From Muribaculaceae bacterium (GTDB lineage: Bacteria; Bacteroidota; Bacteroidia; Bacteroidales; Muribaculaceae), in contig JAHHQT010000098.1 of NCBI GenBank assembly GCA_020026215.1, positions 1 to 6,730 of the forward strand: a DNA stretch of 6,730 nt. Direction: 5' to 3'. The translations under genes and the position numbers were made by a program. Positions 1 through 6,730 of the stretch are shown here, piece by piece; the first letter of the stretch is position 1, and each line of letters opens with the position of its first letter. The notes below the pieces were generated by a model that saw only the letters and a list, made by a program, of their open reading frames with translations, was not told where the DNA came from and searched no databases.

Positions 1-3000
1 CTTTAGGTAACAAAATAGCAAGTATTGAAGAGATCGGCACTGAAATCAGCATTTATGACTTAATTTTCCACAGACATTTTGTGTTTACCTACGCTGAATT
101 GGTCGGTTTGAATGCCAAACTATCCAAAGCCTCTCCATCATCTCCCTTCAATATCCAGTTCATTTTGGATGCGATAAAACCGAAGGACAAGAATAAGCCC
201 CCAACAAAATTTGACTTGGCAATCAATGCTATAGTCATCCGCAAATGCGAGGCTTCCTACGATATTGAATCCATAGATGCACGAACTGACAGTCTGTTTG
301 ACAAGAACCACATTGCCATCAGTCATTTAAGTGCTGACATCAAGATTCCGAAATTGGACAACGAAAACTATAATTTCGAAATCCGACGTTTATCGTTTGT
401 GGAGAAAAGCGGATTTTCACTGAAAGAATTGACCAGCAATGTCCATATAGGTCAAACTTACATCAGTGCACAAGACATGAAAATCAAGCTGAACAATTCC
501 ATACTTATTCCGAATGACATCACACTGACATTCGCTAACCTTAAGAAAATCAAGGAAGAAGTATCAGAACTCCCTCTCAATATTAGTCTTGCAAACAGCT
601 ATGTTACGCCAAGCGACTTTGCGCCGTTCAACAAAATATTGAACGACTTCACCTCTCCAGTCTATATTACCTGTCTGGTAGACGGTAAGATTGACGACAT
701 TAACATTTCGACCTTAAATCTGGAGTCTCAAAATGAGGTGTTCAGTATTCAGACATCAGGTTCTATCAAGAATGTTACCAACAAAGATTCCATTAAGGTA
801 GTTTCACCAAATATAAAGTTGTACATCAACATTGACAATATTGCCAACAAAGCCAATGAGGTGATAAACCTACCGCAGAAAACCCTACAGACCATTAAGA
901 AAGTGGGATACGTCAGCCTCAACGGTTCTTTAGAACTTGAGGACAAGGAGATGTTCTATATTGGAAATATCATGACGTCTTTAGGCACTATCCATACCGA
1001 CGGACGTTTGAAGTTGAACAAGGACAATCATCCACAAAGATTCAGAGGAAAAGTTCTGACGAAAGGACTTAATCTCGGCTCAATTCTCAACAATAAAGAC
1101 TTGTTGGGATCAGTGGCATTCAATGTCAAAGCCAATTTGAACCTATTAAACAAACGCCCTACAGGTAAAGTGGAAGGCAAAATTGACCACATTGACCTCA
1201 AAGGCTACCGATACAAGAATATTCTGACTGATTTGAAAATTACCAAAGACAGTTACATCGGTAGTGTCAACCTTCAAGATCCGAATGTCAATATCAATAT
1301 TGAAGGATTGGCAAAAATTGACGGCAAAAATTCCTTTATTGATGTAAACGGCAAACTTAGCGACATCAATCTCCATAACTTGAATTTGAACAAGAAGAAT
1401 CCTAACCACAAATTCAATGCAGATTTGTATGCCTCATTTACAGGCAATAATTTGGACAATGCAGAGGGTGATATCATCATTTCCGACATTAGCTATATTG
1501 ACAACGAAAAGAAGGGAATCACCATTGACCACCTTGACTTGACAGCAAGGAAACTAGATGACAAGCAGAAACAACTGACCATCAATTCTGATGTGATTAA
1601 CGGCTCTGTCAACGGTGAAATCAACTTTGCACAAATCGGCAAGACTTTCAAGAAAGCAGCAAGAACCATTCTTCCTGCTCTTATTCCCGAGGAAGACACA
1701 AGCAAACAAAAAAGAAAAAGAAGAAAGAAAAATAACGAAGTTCAGAAATTCAATAATTTCAACTATCATTTTGTCATTGCCAACAACAATGAAATTCCGG
1801 AATTCTTCAAACTCCCGATTTCTGTCGTACATCCGATTACCATTTCCGGTGTTGTAGATGAATATAACAACGAAATCAGTTTCGGTTTGGATGCCCCTTA
1901 TTTCATGCAAGGCAACAAGATTATTGAAAAGACCAGTGTTTCTGCCAAGCTAGACGGAGCAAGTGACTTGATGCGTTTGAATGTGATTTCACAATTAGAC
2001 CACAAGAACGGCGATATTATGCTCTTGTTAAGTGCCAATGCTTCGCAAAATAATATAAATACAGACATCAACTGGCAATACGACCGCGAACGTCAATTCA
2101 ACGGTCAAATCAGTTTGTCAACAGCCCTCCAAAAGAGCATGAACAACAAACTATTGGCTGATATTGACATCAAACCGACAAAATTTACAGTTAATGATAC
2201 AACCTGGTTCATTAATCCTGCCAAAATCAAAGTCGTGGACAAACGCATTGAACTCAGCGGCATCAACGTACACCGTGAAAACCAATTCGTAAAAGCCAAC
2301 GGTTTTGTTTCAGACAGCTACGACGATGAATTGAAATTGCAATTAAGCAGCATTGACTTGGATTATGTATTCGAGACGTTGAAAATCAACCACGTCGTAT
2401 TCAGCGGTACTGCTACAGGAGATTTCTTCGCATCAGGACTATTGTCAAAAGTTCCACGTATCATGACACCTCGTCTTCACGTCAAAAACTTTGCCTATCA
2501 CCATGCACCATTGGGTGATGCGGATATTCAAAGCTATTGGGACAACGAAAACAAGGGCGTGGTCATCAACGCTGACATTCACCAGTACAATGGCAGAGAA
2601 TCCTTTGTACGCGGTACAGTCTATCCTACCAAGAATTCATTGGATTTCAAATTCAACACCGACCATATCAATGTAGAAATACTAAAACCGTTCATGTCAG
2701 CCTTCACTACCGACATCAAGGGTGAGGCTTCTGGATGGTGCGAACTTTATGGTACGTTCAAATTACTGAACATGAAAGGCCGAATGTTTGCCGATGCTTT
2801 CAAAATCAAGATTGACTATACCAATACGTTCTATAATGTATCCGACTCCATCATCCTTGATCCTGGCATTATCAAAGTAACCGATGCCACTATCTATGAC
2901 GACTTTGGCAATACAGCTACTTTAAACGGAACGGTAACACATACCAATTTCAAGGATGCCTGCTTTGACTTTGCCATCACAAAAGCCAGGAACTTGTTAT

Positions 3001-4367
3001 GCTATAATACCAACGAGAAAATCAACCCGATTTGGTACGGAAAGATATTCGGTAACGGAGCTGCATTTGTCAAAGGAGAACCGGGATTGGTAAACATTGA
3101 CATCAACATGGCATCCGCACCGAAGTCCAGCTTCTCATTTGTCTTGTCTGACCAAGAAGAGGCAGGCGAATATTCATTCATCACCTTCACCGACAAGCGT
3201 AAAGAAAAACGCATTAAAGAGGAACAGAAGAATATGCCTGAATTCTTGAAAAATATTCATCAGCAAAAGCAACAGAAAAGCAATCCATCCGTATTTAATT
3301 TAAATTTGTTGGTGGATGCCAATCCAAATGTAGCCATAACGCTGGTGATGGACCCTGAGGGTGGAGACAAGATACACGCCATCGGTAGCGGTAATATGAA
3401 AGTTACCTATTCATCCAACGAGGAAATGAAGGTATTCGGCAGCTATACCGTTGACCGAGGAAAATACAACTTTACTCTGCAAGACATCATCATTCGTGAA
3501 TTTAAAATCAAGAATGGTGCAACTATCTCGTTCCACGGAGACCCATTGCAGGCAGATGTTGACCTACAAGCTGCCTACTCATTGAACGCCAACTTGCAGG
3601 ATTTGGACGAGTCATTTGTGGAAGACAAGGACCTCAACAGAACTTTAGTTCCGGTAAATGCCCTATTGAATTTATCAGGTGTCATTTCTCACCCGAGCAT
3701 TTCATTTGACTTAGAATTCCCGACCCTAACACAGGATGTCTATCGCAAGGTAAGGAGTATTATCAGTACTGACGATATGATGAACCAACAAATCATTTAT
3801 TTGCTGGCATTAAACAGATTCTACACTCCTGAATATATGGGTAATACCAATAAGAACAATGAATTTGCCTCTGTGGCATCTTCAACAATTTCTTCACAAT
3901 TATCCAATATGCTTGGTCAGTTGAGCGACAAATGGACGATTGCCCCAAATTTGCATACCGACAAGGGGGACTTCTCTGATGTAGAAGTCGAATTGGCATT
4001 GTCAAGCCGTTTATTAAACAACCGCCTGTTGCTGAACGGCAACCTCGGTTATAGTGACAATTCGATGAACAGCAACAATTTCATTGGTGACTTTGATATA
4101 GAATATCTATTGACAAAAAACGGAACAATTCGTTTGAAAGCGTACAACCGCTACAACGACCAAAAATATTACATCAAGAACTCATTAACGACACAAGGTG
4201 TAGGCATCGTCTTCAAGCACGATTTCAACAGATTTCTGGAAGTATTCAAAAGGAAGCGTGCCAAAAAGAAACGAGAAGACAAAAATATAACTGAAACCAA
4301 CGAAACTACAAAGGCTACTCTATTGGAAAGGACACCTGTAGTGGTTACCGATTCTATAACGCATTAA
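1..4367 (+). CDS. tamB: TamB-like translocation/assembly protein (AsmA/DUF490 superfamily), 5' end missing
   Basis: The frame is open from base 3 to the TAA at 4365-4367, giving 1454 visible residues with no stop. The GTG at 81 is internal: 26 sense codons precede it (LGNKIASIEEIG...), so the true start and the expected N-terminal membrane anchor lie left of the window. Most of the protein is alternating polar/hydrophobic short strands rich in Asp, Asn and Ile, as expected for the long periplasmic beta-groove of TamB/AsmA proteins. The conserved DUF490/TamB C-terminal domain runs from about 3280 to 4220. Its hallmark block at 3384-3585 includes GSGNMKV, GSYTVDRGKYNF and FHGDPLQADVDLQAAY. A later part has DVEVELALSSRLLNNRL and GTIRLKAYNRYN. 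Family members are held to move phospholipids or outer-membrane protein precursors across the periplasm. Lys/Arg-rich clusters lie at 1704-1730 and 4248-4274. It is followed 12 bases later by kdsB. The superfamily call is firm; orthology to E. coli TamB and the exact cargo are inference. Confidence 0.9.
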   Translation, partial: LGNKIASIEEIGTEISIYDLIFHRHFVFTYAELVGLNAKLSKASPSSPFNIQFILDAIKPKDKNKPPTKFDLAINAIVIRKCEASYDIESIDARTDSLFDKNHIAISHLSADIKIPKLDNENYNFEIRRLSFVEKSGFSLKELTSNVHIGQTYISAQDMKIKLNNSILIPNDITLTFANLKKIKEEVSELPLNISLANSYVTPSDFAPFNKILNDFTSPVYITCLVDGKIDDINISTLNLESQNEVFSIQTSGSIKNVTNKDSIKVVSPNIKLYINIDNIANKANEVINLPQKTLQTIKKVGYVSLNGSLELEDKEMFYIGNIMTSLGTIHTDGRLKLNKDNHPQRFRGKVLTKGLNLGSILNNKDLLGSVAFNVKANLNLLNKRPTGKVEGKIDHIDLKGYRYKNILTDLKITKDSYIGSVNLQDPNVNINIEGLAKIDGKNSFIDVNGKLSDINLHNLNLNKKNPNHKFNADLYASFTGNNLDNAEGDIIISDISYIDNEKKGITIDHLDLTARKLDDKQKQLTINSDVINGSVNGEINFAQIGKTFKKAARTILPALIPEEDTSKQKRKRRKKNNEVQKFNNFNYHFVIANNNEIPEFFKLPISVVHPITISGVVDEYNNEISFGLDAPYFMQGNKIIEKTSVSAKLDGASDLMRLNVISQLDHKNGDIMLLLSANASQNNINTDINWQYDRERQFNGQISLSTALQKSMNNKLLADIDIKPTKFTVNDTTWFINPAKIKVVDKRIELSGINVHRENQFVKANGFVSDSYDDELKLQLSSIDLDYVFETLKINHVVFSGTATGDFFASGLLSKVPRIMTPRLHVKNFAYHHAPLGDADIQSYWDNENKGVVINADIHQYNGRESFVRGTVYPTKNSLDFKFNTDHINVEILKPFMSAFTTDIKGEASGWCELYGTFKLLNMKGRMFADAFKIKIDYTNTFYNVSDSIILDPGIIKVTDATIYDDFGNTATLNGTVTHTNFKDACFDFAITKARNLLCYNTNEKINPIWYGKIFGNGAAFVKGEPGLVNIDINMASAPKSSFSFVLSDQEEAGEYSFITFTDKRKEKRIKEEQKNMPEFLKNIHQQKQQKSNPSVFNLNLLVDANPNVAITLVMDPEGGDKIHAIGSGNMKVTYSSNEEMKVFGSYTVDRGKYNFTLQDIIIREFKIKNGATISFHGDPLQADVDLQAAYSLNANLQDLDESFVEDKDLNRTLVPVNALLNLSGVISHPSISFDLEFPTLTQDVYRKVRSIISTDDMMNQQIIYLLALNRFYTPEYMGNTNKNNEFASVASSTISSQLSNMLGQLSDKWTIAPNLHTDKGDFSDVEVELALSSRLLNNRLLLNGNLGYSDNSMNSNNFIGDFDIEYLLTKNGTIRLKAYNRYNDQKYYIKNSLTTQGVGIVFKHDFNRFLEVFKRKRAKKKREDKNITETNETTKATLLERTPVVVTDSITH
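1704..1730 (+). other. Polybasic cluster inside the TamB-like protein
   Basis: Nine codons read KQKRKRRKK, eight of the nine residues being Lys or Arg. They follow a short hydrophobic stretch (AARTILPALIPEE) and precede an Asn-rich segment. This interrupts the otherwise regular beta-strand pattern, so it is probably an exposed loop or linker between two stretches of the periplasmic groove. The DNA is an almost pure purine tract. The reading frame continues unbroken for a further 2.6 kb. Confidence 0.6.
4248..4274 (+). other. Polybasic C-terminal tail of the TamB-like protein
   Basis: The codons read KRKRAKKKR, directly after the last recognisable domain segment (GVGIVFKHDFNRFLEVF). A polar, Thr/Glu-rich tail of about 30 residues follows, up to the stop. 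The tail looks disordered. A charged end after the DUF490 domain fits a segment lying outside the folded groove, but its role is unknown. Confidence 0.55.
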
Positions 4368-4379
4368 ATTGAGACCGAC

Positions 4380-5135
4380 ATGAACGATACGACATTTGTA
4401 GGCATTATCCCGGCTCGATACGCATCATCACGTTTCCCCGGTAAGCCACTGGCCATGATTGGCGACAAGAGTGTCATTGAACGCGTTTGGCGACAAGCCG
4501 TTCAAGCCCTTGACGAAGTTTTTATTGCCACCGACGACCTCCGAATTGCAGAGGCTGTGGAGAAATTCGGAGGCAAAGTCATTATGACCCAAACAGAGCA
4601 CAAGAGTGGCACAGACAGATGTTACGAAGCGTTCATCAAATCAAAAAGCAAAGCCAACGTCATCATCAATATACAGAGTGACGAGCCGTTCATTCATACT
4701 TGCCAAATCCAAGCCGTCAAGGAACTATTTGCCGACAAAGAGGTCCAAATAGGAACTATCGTACGCAAATTTGACAAACGCAAAGGGATTAAGGCTCTCC
4801 AAGACATTACGGAACCAAAAGTCATATTGGACAACAACCACTATGCATTATATTTCTCACGTTCCGTCATTCCATTTGTCCGCGGAAAGGAAGAGAGCGA
4901 GTGGCCGGACAATACAGACTACTATACCCATATCGGGATGTATGCCTATAGAGCTGATGTACTGGCAGAAATTACCCAATTACCTCGTTCTCCGTTGGAG
5001 AGAGCTGAGTCGTTGGAACAATTAAGATGGCTACAAAACGGATATAAAATCAAGGTGGCATTTACAGACAAAGAGACTGTCGGCATTGACACCCCCGAAG
5101 ACATCGACAAAGCCATTCAATTTCTTAATCAATAA
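4380..5135 (+). CDS. kdsB: 3-deoxy-manno-octulosonate cytidylyltransferase (CMP-Kdo synthetase)
   Basis: A complete 251-residue protein, close to the usual family length of about 250. It catalyses CTP + Kdo to CMP-Kdo + diphosphate in the cytoplasm, activating Kdo for transfer onto lipid A in LPS inner core synthesis. Visible signatures are IPARYASSRFPGKPLA (residues 10-25, nucleotide-binding loop), ATDD (50-53), EHKSGTDR (73-80), NIQSDEP (97-103), HIGMYAYR (184-191), SPLERAESLEQLRWL (204-218) and GIDTPEDI (235-242). Asp101 and Asp237 sit where the family's metal-binding aspartates lie. One oddity is Ser100, where family members normally have Gly (NxQGDEP). The ATG at 4380 puts the first motif at the N-terminus as expected and is the only sensible start. 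No strong Shine-Dalgarno sequence precedes it, as usual in Bacteroidota. It lies 12 bases after the tamB-like stop and 15 bases before the M16 gene, so it is probably co-transcribed with both. Confidence 0.96.
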   Translation: MNDTTFVGIIPARYASSRFPGKPLAMIGDKSVIERVWRQAVQALDEVFIATDDLRIAEAVEKFGGKVIMTQTEHKSGTDRCYEAFIKSKSKANVIINIQSDEPFIHTCQIQAVKELFADKEVQIGTIVRKFDKRKGIKALQDITEPKVILDNNHYALYFSRSVIPFVRGKEESEWPDNTDYYTHIGMYAYRADVLAEITQLPRSPLERAESLEQLRWLQNGYKIKVAFTDKETVGIDTPEDIDKAIQFLNQ

Positions 5136-5150
5136 AATACAGAACTATCC

Positions 5151-6452
5151 ATGCCAATAGATATGCAATCACAACCAGAAGTCAAGCAATTGACAGGAGT
5201 TAAAATTTTTGAAGCAGAACAAATCAAATTAGATAACGGGATTCCTGTTCACGTCATCAATTTAGGTGAACGCGAAATGAACAGAATTGAAGTGATTGCA
5301 GAAGGTGGAAAATGCGATGAGAATGCAAATTTGAATGGAGGTTTGGCGATTTCCTTATTTAAGGAAGGTAGCAAATCCCATGACGGAAAGGAAATTGCCA
5401 ACACCATTGACTACTACGGTTCTTGGCTGAGCAACAACATCACCCATCACGATACTTCATCCACCATGTATTCATTGAATAACAACTTAAATGAAGTATT
5501 ACCCCTATTCTCCGACAGCATCTTCAATCCGACATTTCCTGAAAATGAATTGAGAAACAGGAAGGAGCTAGCCATCAACAATCTTTCCACTAATGCAAAA
5601 AGAGTGTCTTATGTGGCTAATGTTGAATTCCTGAAGAACTATTACGGAGCAGATAGCCGTATTGGCAAGCAAACGACAGAAGAAGACATCAAAGCCATTA
5701 CCCGCAACGACTTGATTGATTTCCACAACACATGGTATCACCCTGAGAATATGCAAATCATCGTTGCAGGGAAAATCACCCAAGAGATACTATCCGCATT
5801 AAATAAGGAATTCGGGCAAGTGCCTTGTTTCGGTGAAAAGCGAGAAAGTCTTTCTGACAATACAACCATCGAATTTCAACCGCAAACCATCGTTAAGCAT
5901 ACGCCGAATGCGCTTCAGAGCGCTATCATCATCGGGCAACCGACAAAAATCACACGAGAACATCCCGACTACATTCCATTGCGTATTTTGATTACAGCTA
6001 TCGGTGGATATTTTGGGAGCAGACTCATGGCAAATATCCGAGAAGACAAGGGCTATACATACGGCATTTCCTCCTATCTTTCAGGATTGAGAAACGACTC
6101 CTATATGCTGACCATGTGCCAATGCGATAACAAGTACATTCCAAATGTCATCGAAGAATTTAAGAAAGAAATCAACATCATTAAAAATGAATTGATTTCG
6201 GAAAATGAATTGGGTCGTGTAAAATCATTTTTGATTAGCGACTTGGCAAAAACTTTGGATACTCCATTCTCCATTGCCGACTACTATTCATCAGTAATTT
6301 CCAGTCGTATTCCTCACGAATATTTCAACAACCAATCGCGCATCACCGAAGAAATTACAGCGGCAACACTACGCGACATGGCAAACAAATATCTGGACGT
6401 GGACAAAATGTTGACAGTGATTGCAGGAGATGAGACTCATATTAAACTGTAG
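5151..6452 (+). CDS. M16-family (insulinase-like) protein lacking the HxxEH zinc site; probable non-catalytic subunit
   Basis: A complete 433-residue protein, about the length of bacterial M16B peptidases with two homologous halves. The N-terminal half (about 25-210) includes LDNGIPVHV, GGLAISLFKEGS (63-74), FPENELRNRKELAINNL (129-145) and WYHPENMQIIVAGKI (195-209). The C-terminal half (about 240-430) includes GGYFGSRLMANIREDKGYTY (285-304). The place where active M16 enzymes carry HxxEH, just after GLA, reads ISLFKEGS and is about three residues shorter. The downstream zinc-ligand Glu region reads AINNLS, without Glu. Arg297 and Tyr304, seven residues apart, match the Arg/Tyr pair that M16 partner domains donate to the active site. 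I therefore infer a non-catalytic subunit or pseudoenzyme. No signal peptide or membrane segment is visible, which suggests the cytoplasm. The start could be ATG 5151 or ATG 5163 (residue 5); neither has a clear ribosome binding site. It is the last gene of the apparent operon. Confidence 0.88.
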   Translation: MPIDMQSQPEVKQLTGVKIFEAEQIKLDNGIPVHVINLGEREMNRIEVIAEGGKCDENANLNGGLAISLFKEGSKSHDGKEIANTIDYYGSWLSNNITHHDTSSTMYSLNNNLNEVLPLFSDSIFNPTFPENELRNRKELAINNLSTNAKRVSYVANVEFLKNYYGADSRIGKQTTEEDIKAITRNDLIDFHNTWYHPENMQIIVAGKITQEILSALNKEFGQVPCFGEKRESLSDNTTIEFQPQTIVKHTPNALQSAIIIGQPTKITREHPDYIPLRILITAIGGYFGSRLMANIREDKGYTYGISSYLSGLRNDSYMLTMCQCDNKYIPNVIEEFKKEINIIKNELISENELGRVKSFLISDLAKTLDTPFSIADYYSSVISSRIPHEYFNNQSRITEEITAATLRDMANKYLDVDKMLTVIAGDETHIKL

Positions 6453-6537
6453 GACTATTTAGCCTGCGAGGAAAAGGAAAATAATCGACAACATCACATT
6501 CAGTCCGACTACTGTCAAAACATAAAAATCATATTGA

Positions 6538-6579
6538 TTTTGGCTAAGTTATCACTTTTAAGCGAATTTCTTAGCAAAA
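6538..6579. repeat. Imperfect inverted repeat (possible stem-loop)
   Basis: GCTAAG at 6543-6548 is the exact reverse complement of CTTAGC at 6570-6575. The flanking TTTT (6538-6541) and AAAA (6576-6579) can extend the stem if G6542 is bulged out, with a 21-base loop. The stem is AT-rich and the right arm is followed by A, not T, so it is not a textbook intrinsic terminator on either strand. It could be a weak 3' end structure or chance. Confidence 0.3.
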
Positions 6580-6679
6580 AGAAATGATTTCGTAACATGA
6601 CATATCTTAAAAATTATTATTGAGGCAAAATTTACGACATAATCATTAAAATTCATAACCCATTTTCATAAAAATTTCC

Positions 6680-6687
6680 TATCTTTG
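6680..6687 (+). promoter_or_regulatory. Bacteroidota-type -7 promoter box (TAtcTTTG)
   Basis: TATCTTTG matches the TAnnTTTG -7 consensus used by the Bacteroidota primary sigma factor. It sits in AT-rich DNA 38 bases before an ATG at 6726, so transcription would be expected to start around 6693-6697 with a leader of about 30 bases. No good TTTG or TTG lies at the -33 position (around 6655-6661), so the promoter is supported by the -7 element alone. Confidence 0.6.
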
Positions 6688-6689
6688 TA

Positions 6690-6726
6690 TCATAAATTAA
6701 CAATTCAAAAAATTCCTCATAAATTA
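6690..6726 (+). repeat. Direct repeat TCATAAATTA, two copies in the leader
   Basis: The ten-base sequence TCATAAATTA occurs exactly at 6690-6699 and again at 6717-6726. The first copy covers the expected transcription start and the second runs into the putative ATG. Shorter copies (TCATAA) lie upstream at 6653-6658 and 6666-6671. The arrangement could be an operator or translation-control site for the next gene, but AT-rich DNA produces such matches by chance. Confidence 0.3.
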
Positions 6727-6730
6727 TGAC
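6726..6730 (+). CDS. Possible start of the next gene (only the first bases in window)
   Basis: The ATG at 6726-6728 lies 38 bases after a good -7 box, a usual leader length for Bacteroidota, and the AT-rich sequence before it has no Shine-Dalgarno motif, as is usual for the group. Only one full codon is visible, so neither the frame nor the product can be tested. Confidence 0.3.

Larger units (their letters stand above)
6453..6725. other. AT-rich intergenic region after the operon
   Basis: I see no convincing gene on either strand in this stretch. It holds the end of the three-gene operon and the upstream region of whatever starts near 6726. There is no GC-rich hairpin followed by a T-run on the + strand, so the operon's terminator is not evident. 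Features noted are an imperfect inverted repeat at 6538-6579, a -7 promoter box at 6680-6687 and four copies of TCATAA between 6653 and 6722. Confidence 0.6.

Noticed and set aside
81..83. GTG at 81 as the start of the TamB-like gene
   Set aside because: The same frame is open without a stop back to base 3 and the upstream residues fit the protein's pattern, so the gene begins left of the window.
1708..1720. A-rich tract as a possible programmed frameshift site
   Set aside because: The in-frame reading is A AAA AGA, not the A AAA AAG heptamer, and the zero frame continues through the conserved C-terminal domain, so no shift is needed.
1615..1857. 80-codon + strand open frame inside the TamB-like gene
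   Set aside because: It overlaps the long gene in another frame, its composition is that of a shifted copy (Lys/Arg/Phe/Ser-rich), and it has no recognisable domain.
1554..1910. 118-codon - strand open frame opposite the TamB-like gene
   Set aside because: It is antisense to strongly coding sequence and its translation is a biased hydrophobic string with no family resemblance. The same holds for the other antisense frames.
4771..5025. 84-codon + strand open frame within kdsB
   Set aside because: It lies wholly inside kdsB, where the main frame carries conserved motifs on both sides; it is a frame shadow.
5445..5450. His-His pair (residues 99-100) as substitute zinc ligands in the M16 protein
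   Set aside because: It sits in a following beta-strand (ITHHDTSSTMYSL), about 30 residues past the HxxEH position and without a Glu partner. Nothing supports metal binding.
6535..6542. TGATTTTG as a second -7 promoter box
   Set aside because: It departs from TAnnTTTG at the conserved A, has no -33 element, and no start codon with an open frame follows at a suitable distance.

Overview
The window looks like ordinary chromosomal DNA from a member of the Bacteroidota, most likely Bacteroidales. Four things point there: the AT-leaning composition, the near absence of Shine-Dalgarno sequences before the genes, a TAnnTTTG-type -7 promoter box near the right edge, and a TamB-like protein whose C-terminal region reads like those of this phylum. 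The genus cannot be fixed from the sequence alone.

Layout, all on the + strand: (1) bases 1-4367 hold the 3' part of a very large TamB/AsmA-like envelope protein gene. Its frame is already open at the left edge, so the start lies outside the window. (2) 4380-5135 is kdsB, encoding the CMP-Kdo synthetase needed for LPS inner core synthesis. (3) 5151-6452 encodes an M16-family (insulinase-like) protein that has lost the zinc-binding HxxEH motif but keeps the Arg/Tyr pair of a partner subunit. (4) 6453-6725 is an AT-rich intergenic region with one imperfect inverted repeat, a Bacteroidota -7 box at 6680-6687 and repeated TCATAA hexamers. An ATG at 6726 may start the next gene.

The three genes are separated by only 12 and 15 bases, with no room for promoters or terminators, so they are very likely one transcript. 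Two of the three concern the outer envelope: KdsB activates Kdo for lipopolysaccharide, and TamB-like proteins are thought to carry lipid or outer-membrane protein precursors across the periplasm. The M16 protein has no signal peptide at its N-terminus and its role in the group is unknown.

I saw no mobile element, CRISPR array, tRNA/rRNA or defence system, and nothing that amounts to a new system. The points most worth a second look are the zinc-site-less M16 protein, which has no catalytic partner in view, a Gly-to-Ser change in a KdsB signature motif, and the repeat-rich promoter region at the right end.
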